Shown: positions 24,090 through 32,426 of the stretch, one piece after another
Layout: every line of letters begins with the position of its first letter
How positions within the stretch are numbered: the first letter of the stretch is position 1
Source: UBA6183 sp034676125
GTDB lineage: Bacteria; Bacteroidota; Bacteroidia; UKL13-3
DNA length: 43,919 nucleotides
Assembly: GCA_034676125.1 (NCBI GenBank)
Contig: JAUCCO010000011.1
Coordinates: 1 to 43,919, forward strand
Direction of reading: 5' to 3'
Program-made: the position numbers and the translations under genes
The notes under the pieces: model-generated
Told to the model about the DNA's origin: nothing
The model's input: only the letters and a program-made list of their open reading frames with translations
Database searches by the model: none

Positions 24090-25310
24090 ATGAACATTCA
24101 CGAATATCAAGCTAAACAGGTTTTAAAATCATTTGGTGTTGCTGTGCAAGAAGGCATAGTAGCCGAAACGGCTGAGGAAGCACACGCTGCTGCTCTAAAA
24201 TTAAAAGAGCAATATGGTAGCGATTTTGTTGTTGTAAAAGCTCAAATACATGCAGGTGGCCGTGGTAAAGGCACTATCGAAGGTAAAGACCAACGTGGTG
24301 TTGCGGTTGCAAAAAATGCAGATAAGGCAAAAGAAATTGCAGCAAATTTAATTGGTGGTACTTTAATTACCATTCAAACTGGCCCTAAGGGTAAATTAGT
24401 AAGCAAAGTATTGGTAGCACAAGATGTTTATTATCCTGGAGCAAATGAGCCTAAGGAGTATTACATGAGTGTGATGCTTGATCGTTCTCAATCAAAAAAT
24501 ATTATTGTTTACAGTACAGAAGGTGGTATGGATATAGAGCATGTTGCAGAACATACTCCTGAACTTATTCATAAAGAAACTATTGAGCCATTGGTAGGTT
24601 TGCAAGGTTTTCAGGCACGTAAAATTGCTTTTAACTTAGGCTTAACTGGCGAGGCACATAAACAAATGGTAAAGTTTGTAACTGCATTGTACAAAGCATA
24701 CGACAATAGCGATTCGGCTATGTTTGAAATTAACCCTGTGTTAAAAACATCTGACGATAAAATTATTGCTGTAGATGGTAAAGTAAGTATTGATGATAGC
24801 GCTTTATACCGCCATCCAGATTATGCAGCAATGCGTGATGTAGCAGAAGAAGACCCAACTGAGGTTGAAGCTGGCGAATACAACTTAAACTTTGTGAAGT
24901 TAGATGGTAACGTTGGCTGTATGGTTAATGGTGCTGGATTAGCAATGGCTACTATGGATATTATTAAATTATCTGGTGGCGAACCTGCTAACTTTTTAGA
25001 TGTGGGAGGAAGCGCAAATGCAACTACGGTTGAAGCTGGTTTCCGTATCATTTTAAAAGACCCAAATGTAAAAGCAATTTTAATTAACATTTTTGGTGGT
25101 ATAGTTCGTTGCGATAGGGTTGCACAAGGTGTTGTTGATGCATACAAATCAATCGGAAATATTCCAGTGCCAATCATCGTTCGTTTACAAGGCACAAATG
25201 CTGAACAAGCAAAAAAATTAATTGACGAATCGGGCTTAAAAGTTTACTCAGCAATAGTTTTAAAAGAAGCTGCCGACCTAGTACAACAAGCGGTTAGCGG
25301 TAAATTATAA
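24090..25310 (+). CDS. sucC: Succinyl-CoA synthetase (ADP-forming) subunit beta
   Basis: A 406-residue ATP-grasp protein, slightly longer than the usual 385-400. With SucD it converts succinyl-CoA to succinate with formation of ATP or GTP in the TCA cycle. The N terminus MNIHEYQAKQVLKSFGV is diagnostic; KAQIHAGGRGKGT is the ATP-grasp loop, and NPVLKTSDDKIIAVDGKV, NFLDVGGSANATTVEAGF and ILINIFGGIVRCDRVA are the conserved C-terminal blocks. sucD is not adjacent in this window, an arrangement known in Bacteroidota. An intrinsic terminator follows. Confidence 0.97.
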   Translation: MNIHEYQAKQVLKSFGVAVQEGIVAETAEEAHAAALKLKEQYGSDFVVVKAQIHAGGRGKGTIEGKDQRGVAVAKNADKAKEIAANLIGGTLITIQTGPKGKLVSKVLVAQDVYYPGANEPKEYYMSVMLDRSQSKNIIVYSTEGGMDIEHVAEHTPELIHKETIEPLVGLQGFQARKIAFNLGLTGEAHKQMVKFVTALYKAYDNSDSAMFEINPVLKTSDDKIIAVDGKVSIDDSALYRHPDYAAMRDVAEEDPTEVEAGEYNLNFVKLDGNVGCMVNGAGLAMATMDIIKLSGGEPANFLDVGGSANATTVEAGFRIILKDPNVKAILINIFGGIVRCDRVAQGVVDAYKSIGNIPVPIIVRLQGTNAEQAKKLIDESGLKVYSAIVLKEAADLVQQAVSGKL

Positions 25311-25332
25311 TTTTATCAAACCTAATTATATA

Positions 25333-25364
25333 AAACGCTCCGCAAATTGTGGAGCGTTTTTTTT
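25333..25364 (+). terminator. Intrinsic terminator of sucC
   Basis: AAACGCTCC (25333-25341) pairs with GGAGCGTTT (25351-25359) around a 9-base loop and is followed by a run of T to 25364. It ends the sucC transcript before the cold-shock gene. Confidence 0.85.
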
Positions 25365-25425
25365 GTTATCAATTTATTTAATTTGATGATAATTAACATA
25401 AAAGCAATTGTTTGGGTAAATTGCT

Positions 25426-25433
25426 TACCTTTG
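25426..25433 (+). promoter_or_regulatory. -7 element upstream of the cold-shock gene
   Basis: TACCTTTG matches TAnnTTTG exactly and lies 46 bases before ATG 25480, leaving a leader of about 40 bases. The -33 box is not clear: the nearest TTG is only 15 bases upstream of the element. Confidence 0.5.
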
Positions 25434-25479
25434 CACCAATGCACGTTGCATTATCAAGTACAATAATTTAATATTTACA

Positions 25480-25935
25480 ATGGGTAGATCACAAGAAACA
25501 TTCAGTAAAAAAGAAAACGAAAGAAAAAAACAAAAGAAAAGAAAGGACAAGGCTGAGAAGCGCGAAGAACGTAAATCAAATTCTGATAAAGGAAAAACTT
25601 TTGAAGAAATGTTAGCTTACGTTGACGAAAACGGTAACTTAACCGATACGCCACCAGATCCTAAAAAGAAAAAAGTATTTAAAGAAGAGGATATGCAAAT
25701 TGGCGTATTTAGACGTGCTGCCGAAGAGCCTCAAGATTTATTACGTACAGGTGTTGTTACTTTCTTTAACGAGTCGAAAGGTTTTGGCTTTATTAAAGAT
25801 TCGGTAAATAACGATAGTGTTTTTGTACACATTAATAGCATCAGCGGACCAGTAAAAGAAAACGATAAAGTTACTTTTAATGTAGAAAGTGGTCATAAAG
25901 GGCTAAATGCAGTTAATGTAGTATTGGTTAAATAA
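25480..25935 (+). CDS. Cold-shock domain protein with Lys/Glu-rich N-terminal extension
   Basis: A 151-residue protein. Residues 1-40 are a Lys/Arg/Glu-rich helix (KKENERKKQKKRKDKAEKRE), 41-88 a linker, and 90-151 a cold-shock domain: GVVTFFNESKGFGFIKD contains RNP1 (KGFGFI), and VFVHINSI is RNP2. Cold-shock proteins bind single-stranded RNA or DNA and act as RNA chaperones. The charged extension is typical of a Bacteroidota family. It has its own TAnnTTTG element and ends 3 bases from the convergent LuxE-like gene. Confidence 0.92.
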   Translation: MGRSQETFSKKENERKKQKKRKDKAEKREERKSNSDKGKTFEEMLAYVDENGNLTDTPPDPKKKKVFKEEDMQIGVFRRAAEEPQDLLRTGVVTFFNESKGFGFIKDSVNNDSVFVHINSISGPVKENDKVTFNVESGHKGLNAVNVVLVK

Positions 25936-25938
25936 CCT

Positions 25939-26928
25939 TTACACATACATTAGGTTACAGCCGCGTACTTCGGTGTTGTCCATCCTGCCTAGCACTTCAA
26001 AACATCCGTTAGCTAGCAAACGTCCTAAGTCTTGCGTTTCTATAAAAGCGCAACTATCTACGTTTGCCAAATCAATTACATTAATAATGCCCGCCTTACC
26101 GGTTGGCATTAATGTAAACGGATCATTTAAATCAGTAATCACAACCTTCATCCAAGGGGCACATTCAAATACGCCCTCACCTTTTGAGTATCCTTGCGAT
26201 AACAATTCCGTCATGCCATACTCAGAATGAATGGTTGTTATGTTGAATTGTGTTTTTAAGTAATCATGTATTTCAAGTCGGGTTTGCTCTTGTTTGCGGC
26301 CTTTCATTCCGCCAGTTTCCATTACAATAGTGTCTTTTAAATTCATCGGATATTGCTCAGCAAAATCGAGCAAAGCAAAGGTTACCCCCAATAAAAATAT
26401 ACGTTTATTTTGGCTTAAAACTTCTTTTATAGTAGTGGATAATTTATCAAAATCATATAAATAAAAACCACTTTCTGTTTGCTTGCTGGCTTCAATTAAT
26501 CCTTGTGCCATGTCAATTAAACTACTTCCATCTCGCTCTAGGTAATTGGGCAGCAGGCATAAAAAAACATATTGGTTTGGGTTGCCATAAAAATGCTCAA
26601 AAGCAGTTAAATAACTTTGGGTATAAATGCTTTTATCGGCCACAAAGTGTTTTGATGGAATGCCTCCAGATGTGGTACTACTTGTGTAAGTAACTTGTGG
26701 TGTAAACTCACCTGTTTTTACTTGTTGGTTTTTAAAAAAACTTACAGGTAAAAAACTTACCTGGTTAATACTTTTTGGGTTGATATTTTTATTGGTAAGC
26801 TTGTGGTATTCTTGTAAAATAACATTGTATTTTAACTGATGGTGATATAACTGTAATGCTAATTCATCAAAATGTATTAGTTTTGAATTTATAGATTGTT
26901 GTATGAAATCAGCCTTATTAAAAAGCAT
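25939..26928 (-). CDS. LuxE/PaaK-like acyl-protein synthetase family protein
   Basis: A 329-residue protein of the ANL (adenylate-forming) superfamily. TYTSSTTSGGIPSKHFVAD is the Ser/Thr/Gly-rich AMP/phosphate loop of the LuxE group; VMETGGMKGRK and HSEYGMTELLSQGYSKGEG are later nucleotide-binding blocks, and the end DLGRLLANGCFEVLGRMDNT carries the conserved Gly-Arg-Asp-like region. Bacteroidota carry many of these near surface-polysaccharide or amino-acid genes; the acyl substrate is unknown. Its ATG at 26928 overlaps the start of the divergent lipoprotein gene by 26 bases. Confidence 0.85.
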   Translation of the reverse strand: MLFNKADFIQQSINSKLIHFDELALQLYHHQLKYNVILQEYHKLTNKNINPKSINQVSFLPVSFFKNQQVKTGEFTPQVTYTSSTTSGGIPSKHFVADKSIYTQSYLTAFEHFYGNPNQYVFLCLLPNYLERDGSSLIDMAQGLIEASKQTESGFYLYDFDKLSTTIKEVLSQNKRIFLLGVTFALLDFAEQYPMNLKDTIVMETGGMKGRKQEQTRLEIHDYLKTQFNITTIHSEYGMTELLSQGYSKGEGVFECAPWMKVVITDLNDPFTLMPTGKAGIINVIDLANVDSCAFIETQDLGRLLANGCFEVLGRMDNTEVRGCNLMYV

Positions 26929-27445
26929 AGTTATATTTTTATCAGTGGTATTATTTTACGCCTGCAAAGGTGGCGAAATATATCCTATTATACCATCAAT
27001 AGCTTTTGAAAGTTATGAGTATGTGAAAAAAAATGGCGATAATAATTTTGTATTTACCATTAAGTTTAGAGATGGTGATGGAGACATTGGTTTAGATGAA
27101 GGCGATACGCTTGCGCCATATAATAGTATTATAAACCCTATTTCAGGTAAAAATACCAATATATTTTACAATAATTTATATGTAGAGTTTTTAAGAAAAG
27201 AAGGGAATAGTTATAATAACGTACTTGCAGAATTTACAGGAGATACTTTACGTGCTGGTGTGCGAGTAATGCCACTTACCCCTGAGGGTAAATACAAGGC
27301 CATTCGTGGAAATATTGAAGTAATACTTGAACCGAGTGTATTATTAAACACTGGTGATACTATAAAAGTACGGTTTTTACTGATTGACCGGGCATTGCAC
27401 TTAAGCAATACCGCGGAATCAGTTGATATTATTGTTAAAAGATAA
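26903..27445 (+). CDS. Lipoprotein with DGDGDIG acidic loop
   Basis: A 180-residue lipoprotein with lipobox Cys21 (LFYACKGGE). It contains FRDGDGDIGLDEGD, which resembles the acidic Ca2+-type loop frequent in small Bacteroidota lipoproteins, followed by a beta-rich region (VEVILEPSVLLNTGDTIKVR-like, LIDRALHLSNTAES). No enzymatic motif is seen. The start ATG 26903 is the only one that supplies a signal peptide; this forces a 26-base head-to-head overlap with the LuxE-like gene. Confidence 0.72.
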   Translation: MKSALLKSIVIFLSVVLFYACKGGEIYPIIPSIAFESYEYVKKNGDNNFVFTIKFRDGDGDIGLDEGDTLAPYNSIINPISGKNTNIFYNNLYVEFLRKEGNSYNNVLAEFTGDTLRAGVRVMPLTPEGKYKAIRGNIEVILEPSVLLNTGDTIKVRFLLIDRALHLSNTAESVDIIVKR

Positions 27446-27465
27446 TTAGCAGTAGTTGCGATGAA

Positions 27466-27732
27466 TTAAAAATCATCGTCATCATCATCGTCATCATCGT
27501 CAAAGTTAAATCCTTTGTCGTAATCAACGTCAATTTCATCTACTTCTACTTCTCCATCATCTTCGTCTTCATCTTTGTCGATATCATCAATGATATCATC
27601 ATCGTCATCATCCTCATCGTCATCACGAGATTTCTTAGGAGAGATCTTTTTTGGGGCAGTTTTAGCTGCTACTTTAGCTCCTTTTTTTGCAGGAACTTTT
27701 TTTACTGGTGTACTTTTTTTTGGCGATGTCAT
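27466..27732 (-). CDS. Bipolar small protein: Lys/Pro/Ala-rich N half, Asp-rich C half
   Basis: An 88-residue low-complexity protein. Residues 1-36 are basic with PKKS, PVKK, PAKK and APKK repeats like histone H1-type or AlgP-type tails; residues 37-88 are almost entirely Asp/Glu with Ile and Val, ending in a run of Asp and a Phe. Such proteins occur in many Bacteroidota and are annotated as hypothetical. DNA binding by the basic half masked by the acidic half is speculation. It is convergent with the lipoprotein gene (20 bases) and lies beside a histone-deacetylase-fold gene, though no functional link is shown. Confidence 0.75.
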   Translation of the reverse strand: MTSPKKSTPVKKVPAKKGAKVAAKTAPKKISPKKSRDDDEDDDDDDIIDDIDKDEDEDDGEVEVDEIDVDYDKGFNFDDDDDDDDDDF

Positions 27733-27878
27733 CTTAACTTTAAAAACGGTTGCGGTATCACAAATTTAATAGTTTTTGCTTATTGTCAAGCAATGATTAA
27801 AAATTTATAATTTTTTTTTATTTAAGGCCGTGAATTAATACAACCAACCATTAAAAAGCAATAGGTTTTATAAAAAAA

Positions 27879-28781
27879 TTAAAAATAAATTTCGTTGGCT
27901 GTTATAAACGTATTGCAATGTGCGTTTACTATGTCTGCAATTATTGGCGAATAACCACCTCCCATAGCTGCTACTACTGGTGTTTTGAGACTTTTACATA
28001 AACTAAATACTCGTTCATCTCTGGTTTTACAATCGTTTATTGTTAGGTTAATTTTACCCAATTTATCGGTATTCAAAACATCAACTCCACTTAAATAAAA
28101 AATAAAATCAGGTTTGTGTTGCGCAATAACCTTTGGTAAGTGGTAATTTAATAGCTGTAAATAATCTTTTCCGTTAATTCCATCGGGTAATCCAATGTCT
28201 AAATCGCTGCTTTCTTTAAAAAATGGATAGTTGTTTTGTCCATGCATACTAAACGTAAATACATTTGGATTATGCTTAAATATTTCTGCTGTTCCATTTC
28301 CTTGGTGCACATCTAAATCAATAATCAAAATACGTTTTGATAAATTTTTGTGCAACAAATAATTTGCTGCAATGGCAAAATCATTCAACAAACAAAACCC
28401 CTCGCCTTTATTAGTAAATGCATGATGCGTACCTCCGGCTACATTTAACGATACACCAAATTGTAATGCATACAAAGCACAATCTATGGTTCCTTGTGCA
28501 ATACAAATTTCTCTTTGTACCAGTTCTTTAGTTAATGGAAAGCCAATTTTTCGTACATGACTTTTGTCAAGACTACAATTTTTTAACTCATTCCAATAGG
28601 TAACATCGTGTGTAAGTAAAATGGTTTCTTCGCTACATAAGCCCGGTTCAAACAAATTTTCTTCGATTATAATTCCTTGATAAACAAGTTGTTTTGGTAT
28701 CAACTCGTATTTAATCATCGGAAACCGATGCCCCTCTGGTAAAGGATGTTGGAAGCTATTTGCGTACGCTATTTTTAACAT
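27879..28781 (-). CDS. Histone deacetylase family (AcuC/HDAC-like) zinc hydrolase
   Basis: A 300-residue arginase/deacetylase-fold enzyme. Catalytic His pair at 119-120 (VAGGTHHAFTNKGEGF), zinc-binding IDLDVHQGNGTA (Asp155, Asp157, His159), FSMHGQNNYPF, YLSGVDVLNTDKLG with a third zinc ligand Asp, and the catalytic Tyr in MGGGYSP. In bacteria these enzymes remove acetyl groups from proteins (AcuC) or act on polyamines and small molecules. The substrate is not known here. It is divergent from pntAA. Confidence 0.9.
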   Translation of the reverse strand: MLKIAYANSFQHPLPEGHRFPMIKYELIPKQLVYQGIIIEENLFEPGLCSEETILLTHDVTYWNELKNCSLDKSHVRKIGFPLTKELVQREICIAQGTIDCALYALQFGVSLNVAGGTHHAFTNKGEGFCLLNDFAIAANYLLHKNLSKRILIIDLDVHQGNGTAEIFKHNPNVFTFSMHGQNNYPFFKESSDLDIGLPDGINGKDYLQLLNYHLPKVIAQHKPDFIFYLSGVDVLNTDKLGKINLTINDCKTRDERVFSLCKSLKTPVVAAMGGGYSPIIADIVNAHCNTFITANEIYF

Positions 28782-28801
28782 ATTAACTACTGCAAATTAA
28801 A

Positions 28802-28809
28802 TAGCTTTG
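28802..28809 (+). promoter_or_regulatory. -7 element of the pnt operon
   Basis: TAGCTTTG is an exact TAnnTTTG match, 50 bases before the pntAA ATG. No convincing TTTG at -33 was found. Confidence 0.4.
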
Positions 28810-28859
28810 AATTGTCATTTGCTTTTAACTACATTTATTTTTTTAAAAAAGGATTTTAT

Positions 28860-29981
28860 ATGAAAATACTTGTAGTTAAGGAGTGTAAAGCTAACGAAAA
28901 ACGCGTTGCACTAACGCCTGCTGTTGCCGCTCAATTTATTAAACAAGGTTACACATGTTTGGTAGAAAGCAATGCAGGCTATTCGTCAAACTTTGATGAT
29001 AATGCATACACCCAAGCGGGATGTACCATTGTAAATAAAAGTGATGGTTTAGCACAAGCTGATGTGGTGATTTGTGTAAATGCACCAAATAATGATGAGC
29101 TAAACGAATTGAAAAATGGTAGTATTCTAATTTCATACATCTATCATTTATTTAATGCCGATTTGATAAAACAATTGACAGCCAAACAAATTACTGTTTT
29201 TAGTATGGATGCTATGCCTCGTATTTCGCGTGCGCAAAGTATGGATGCATTAAGCTCACAAAATAATTTAGCAGGTTATAAAGCTGTAATTTTAGGAGCT
29301 GATGTAATGGGAAAAATCTTTCCGTTAATGATGACTGCTGCTGGAACCATCACTCCTTCTAGGGTTTTGATTTTTGGTGCTGGAGTTGCAGGTTTACAAG
29401 CCGTAGCTACTGCAAAAAGATTAGGTGCAATAGTTGAAGTTACTGATGTAAGACCAGAAACTAAAGAACAAGTAGAATCGCTTGGTGGTAAATTTATAGA
29501 AGTTAAAAGTGAAGGCGTAAAAGTAGAAGGAGGATACGCAAAAGAAGTTAGTGCCGATTATTTGGAAAAACAAAAAGAAGCGGTAAATAAAAGTTTATCT
29601 AATGCAGATTTGGTAATTACAACTGCACTAGTTGCTGGTAAAAAAGCACCTATATTAATTACAGAAGACCAAGTTAAACTAATGAAACTGGGTAGTGTAA
29701 TTGTTGATATGGCGGTAGAGCAAGGTGGAAATTGTGCCATTAGCGAACTCGATAAAACTGTGGTTAAGCACGGAGTATCAATTGTAGGGATTGGCAATTT
29801 ACCAAGCACTTTAGCACAAAACGCAAGCGAGTTATACGCGAAAAATATCTATAATTTTTTAACCCATTTGTCAACTAAAGATGGCATGAAATGGGAGCTT
29901 GAAGAAGAAATTACCAAAGGAACTTTAATCACCTATCAAGGTAAAATTGTTCACCCATCATTACAAACTGCAACAGCTTAA
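28860..29981 (+). CDS. pntAA: NAD(P) transhydrogenase subunit alpha part 1 (soluble dI domain)
   Basis: A 373-residue NAD(H)-binding domain of proton-translocating transhydrogenase, which uses the proton gradient to drive hydride transfer from NADH to NADP+. It belongs to the alanine dehydrogenase/PNT family: KECKANEKRVALTPAVAAQF at the start, then AQSMDALSSQNNLAGYKAV, VLIFGAGVAGLQAVATAKRL (Rossmann GxGxxG) and VTDVRPETKEQVESLGG. A longer reading starts 16 codons upstream at 28812, but MKILVVKE at 28860 matches the family start. It is followed by pntAB after 12 bases. Confidence 0.95.
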   Translation: MKILVVKECKANEKRVALTPAVAAQFIKQGYTCLVESNAGYSSNFDDNAYTQAGCTIVNKSDGLAQADVVICVNAPNNDELNELKNGSILISYIYHLFNADLIKQLTAKQITVFSMDAMPRISRAQSMDALSSQNNLAGYKAVILGADVMGKIFPLMMTAAGTITPSRVLIFGAGVAGLQAVATAKRLGAIVEVTDVRPETKEQVESLGGKFIEVKSEGVKVEGGYAKEVSADYLEKQKEAVNKSLSNADLVITTALVAGKKAPILITEDQVKLMKLGSVIVDMAVEQGGNCAISELDKTVVKHGVSIVGIGNLPSTLAQNASELYAKNIYNFLTHLSTKDGMKWELEEEITKGTLITYQGKIVHPSLQTATA

Positions 29982-29993
29982 TTTATAAAATAT

Positions 29994-30293
29994 ATGGAAA
30001 TTATCACATCAATTTTTACCGACAATCTTGAACTTATTTACTTAATTATTTTAATGGTTTTTGTAGGCATTGAAATAATTGGTCATGTGCCTTCTGTGTT
30101 ACATACACCTTTAATGAGTGGAGCAAATGCCATTCATGGTGTAGTAATTATTGGTTCTATTATCGTAATGGGACAAGCAACGCATACCATTTCATTAATA
30201 CTTGGTTTTTTAGCCGTTGTGCTCGGAACACTTAATGTTGTAGGTGGTTTTGTAGTAACTGACAGAATGCTAGAAATGTTTAAGAAAAAGTAA
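29994..30293 (+). CDS. pntAB: NAD(P) transhydrogenase subunit alpha part 2 (membrane)
   Basis: A 99-residue membrane protein with three to four helices. FVGIEIIGHVPSVLHTPLMS is the core of the PntAB family and SGANAIHGVVIIGSIIVMG carries the residues lining the proton path. It lies between pntAA and pntB in the three-gene type of transhydrogenase; a 700-base insertion with a frameshifted four-helix-bundle gene separates it from pntB. Confidence 0.95.
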   Translation: MEIITSIFTDNLELIYLIILMVFVGIEIIGHVPSVLHTPLMSGANAIHGVVIIGSIIVMGQATHTISLILGFLAVVLGTLNVVGGFVVTDRMLEMFKKK

Positions 30294-30354
30294 ATAAAAT
30301 AAATACGAAATACGAAATTCGAAAAGAGAAGAAATACGAAAGAGGAGAAATATC

Positions 30355-30371
30355 GATTGCTGAATTTTGAA
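30355..30371. repeat. Imperfect inverted repeat, left arm
   Basis: 17 bases (GATTGCTGAATTTTGAA) that match the reverse complement of 30905-30921 at 15 of 17 positions. The surrounding AT-rich stretch 30297-30480 has many GAAATACGAAA- and TTGAATTTCGAAA-type short repeats. Confidence 0.55.
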
Positions 30372-30483
30372 TATTGAATTTCGAAATGGAGAAAGTAAGA
30401 AGGTTGAAAAGTTTAATGTATATCGAATGAAAAGTTTAGAATATAGAATTTCGAAATGAGTGATTTTAAAAGCTGATTAACGA

Positions 30484-30868
30484 ATGACAAAACAGGAGTG
30501 CAGTTAAAAAGTATGATTTAGAAGAAAGGCTTATAGATTTTTCGATACTAATTTTAAATGTTACTGAGCAATTGCCTAATAATAGAATTGGCAGTCATCT
30601 TGGAGGACAATTAATAAGAAGTGGAACTTCGCCTGCTTTAAATTATGGTGAAGCACAAGGAGCTGAATCTAGAAATGATTTTATACATAAAATGAAATTA
30701 TGCTTAAAAGAACTTCGTGAAACAATTGTCTGTTTAAAAATTATAGCAAGAAAACCAGTCATTAAAATTTTAACTCTTGTAGAAATGGCTTTAATAGAAG
30801 CAAATGAATTGGCGGCAATTTTCAACAAGAGTATTGATACAGCAATTAAAAATAGAGATAGGCAATGA
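30484..30868 (+). pseudogene. Four-helix-bundle (23S rRNA IVS-type) protein gene, frameshifted at its start
   Basis: Four-helix-bundle proteins of the S23 type are about 120 residues. Here the frame reads YDLEERLIDFSILILNVTEQ, then GQLIRSGTSPALNYGEAQGA and FIHKMKLCLKELRETIVCLK, the family core. No ATG opens this frame; the only one upstream is at 30484 (MTKQE in another frame), and a one-base change near 30497 joins them. A TTG at 30572 would give only 98 residues and lose helix 1. So it is either a decayed gene or a sequencing slip. It lies between pntAB and pntB, flanked by inverted repeats, like an IVS-type insertion outside rRNA. Confidence 0.65.
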
Positions 30869-30904
30869 TTAGAAAATTAATTAATATTATATTCACTTAC
30901 TAAC

Positions 30905-30921
30905 TTCAATATTCAGCACTC
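30905..30921. repeat. Imperfect inverted repeat, right arm
   Basis: Partner of 30355-30371. It is part of an AT-rich stretch (30895-30945) with TTCAATATTCAG, CTCAACATTCAT and AATTCAATATTT, the mirror image of TTGAATATTGAA-type sequence on the left. Confidence 0.5.
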
Positions 30922-30993
30922 AACATTCATAATTCAATATTTATTCTTAAAGGATCTACTTCAAAAAATTAGTAATTAAAAAATTAACATAAA

Positions 30994-32409
30994 ATGGAAC
31001 ACGTACTACAAATCAGTTACTTAATAGCATCAGTAACATTTATTTTGGGTTTAAAAATGTTGGGTAATCCAGCCTCTGCACGTAAAGGAAATTTAATTGC
31101 AGCATTTGGTATGGGATTGGCCATTTTTGCCACTATCTTTTTATATACAGATAAGGCAGGAAATCACTTAAACAATTTGCCACTAATTTTTGGTGGATTA
31201 ATAGTTGGTAGTATTGTAGGTTGGCTTGCCGCTAAAAAAGTACAAATGACTGCTATGCCAGAAATGGTAAGTTTGTTTAACGGAATGGGTGGTGCTTGTG
31301 CCATGCTTATTTCTGTTATCGAGTTTCAACACATTACTTCTCTTGCCCAAACGCAAGTAGGGTTTATTGTGCCAGTAGGTGAGTTTGCAATTATACTTAT
31401 TGCCATGATTATTGGTTCCATTTCATTTGCCGGAAGTATGATTGCTTGGGGTAAATTAAGTGGAAAGGTAAAAGATAAATCGTTCGGTTTTCAGCAATTT
31501 ATTAATATCGGTTTATTGGCTGTTATTTTGGTAATAGCAACCATGGCTGTTATAAATTTTGATGCCCAATTGTTTTATGCTGTATTAGCACTTTCGTTGA
31601 TTTATGGAATTTTATTTGTGTTGCCAATTGGTGGTGCAGATATGCCTGTGGTTATTTCGTTGCTTAACTCGTTTACGGGTGTTGCAGCTGCCTGTGGTGG
31701 CTTTTTATACGACAATAAAGTAATGCTTGTGGGTGGTATTTTGGTAGGTAGTGCAGGTACTTTATTAACTGTAGTAATGTGCAAGGCCATGAATCGCTCT
31801 TTACTTAATGTATTAATTGGTAATTTTGGTGGTGGATCAAAAGGTGCGGCTGTAACTTCTGCCAGTTTTGAAGGCACGATTAAGGAAGTTACGTCTAGCG
31901 ATGCGGCCATTTTAATGAAGTATGCTAAAAAAGTAATTATAGTGCCAGGATATGGTTTAGCTGTGGCACAAGCACAACACGTGGTGCACGAGTTAGAAGA
32001 ATTACTAGAAAAAGAAGGTGTAGAAGTTAAATATGCCATTCATCCAGTAGCAGGGCGTATGCCTGGACACATGAATGTATTGCTAGCAGAAAGTAATGTA
32101 AGCTATGATAAGTTGGTTGAAATGGAAGAAATTAACCCAGAGTTTAATACCACCGATGTAGTATTAGTTGTTGGGGCAAATGATGTGGTAAATCCTGCGG
32201 CTAAAACCGATCCTAACTCACCAATTTATGGTATGCCAATTTTGGATGTAGAAAATGCAACTAATGTTATTGTAAACAAACGAAGCATGAAAGCTGGTTA
32301 TGCCGGAATTGAAAATGAATTGTTTTTTAAACCAAAAACCAGCATGTTGTTTGGTGATGCAAAAAAGGCATTAACTCAATTGGTAAGTGAGATTAAAAAC
32401 TTAGGTTAA
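30994..32409 (+). CDS. pntB: NAD(P) transhydrogenase subunit beta
   Basis: A 471-residue protein. Residues 1 to about 275 hold eight or nine membrane helices, including the blocks FNGMGGACAMLISVIEF and LPIGGADMPVVISLLNSFTG. The last 180 residues are the NADP(H)-binding dIII domain: VIIVPGYGLAVAQAQHVVHE, HPVAGRMPGHMNVLLAES, DVVLVVGANDVVNPAAK and IYGMPILDVENATNVIV. With PntAA/AB it forms the proton-pumping transhydrogenase that supplies NADPH. An intrinsic terminator follows its stop. Confidence 0.96.
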   Translation: MEHVLQISYLIASVTFILGLKMLGNPASARKGNLIAAFGMGLAIFATIFLYTDKAGNHLNNLPLIFGGLIVGSIVGWLAAKKVQMTAMPEMVSLFNGMGGACAMLISVIEFQHITSLAQTQVGFIVPVGEFAIILIAMIIGSISFAGSMIAWGKLSGKVKDKSFGFQQFINIGLLAVILVIATMAVINFDAQLFYAVLALSLIYGILFVLPIGGADMPVVISLLNSFTGVAAACGGFLYDNKVMLVGGILVGSAGTLLTVVMCKAMNRSLLNVLIGNFGGGSKGAAVTSASFEGTIKEVTSSDAAILMKYAKKVIIVPGYGLAVAQAQHVVHELEELLEKEGVEVKYAIHPVAGRMPGHMNVLLAESNVSYDKLVEMEEINPEFNTTDVVLVVGANDVVNPAAKTDPNSPIYGMPILDVENATNVIVNKRSMKAGYAGIENELFFKPKTSMLFGDAKKALTQLVSEIKNLG

Positions 32410-32426
32410 ATAAAAATCATCTTAAC

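Noticed and set aside
24821..25195. 124-residue open frame antisense to sucC
   Set aside because: sucC is conserved along its full length; the antisense frame has no supporting feature.
27575..27769. Poly-Ser open frame on the plus strand
   Set aside because: It is the complement of the Asp-codon runs of the bipolar protein; its composition is fully explained by the other strand.
28812..28859. Longer N terminus for pntAA
   Set aside because: The extra 16 residues are hydrophobic and Phe/Tyr-rich and do not match the family, whose start fits MKILVVKE at 28860.
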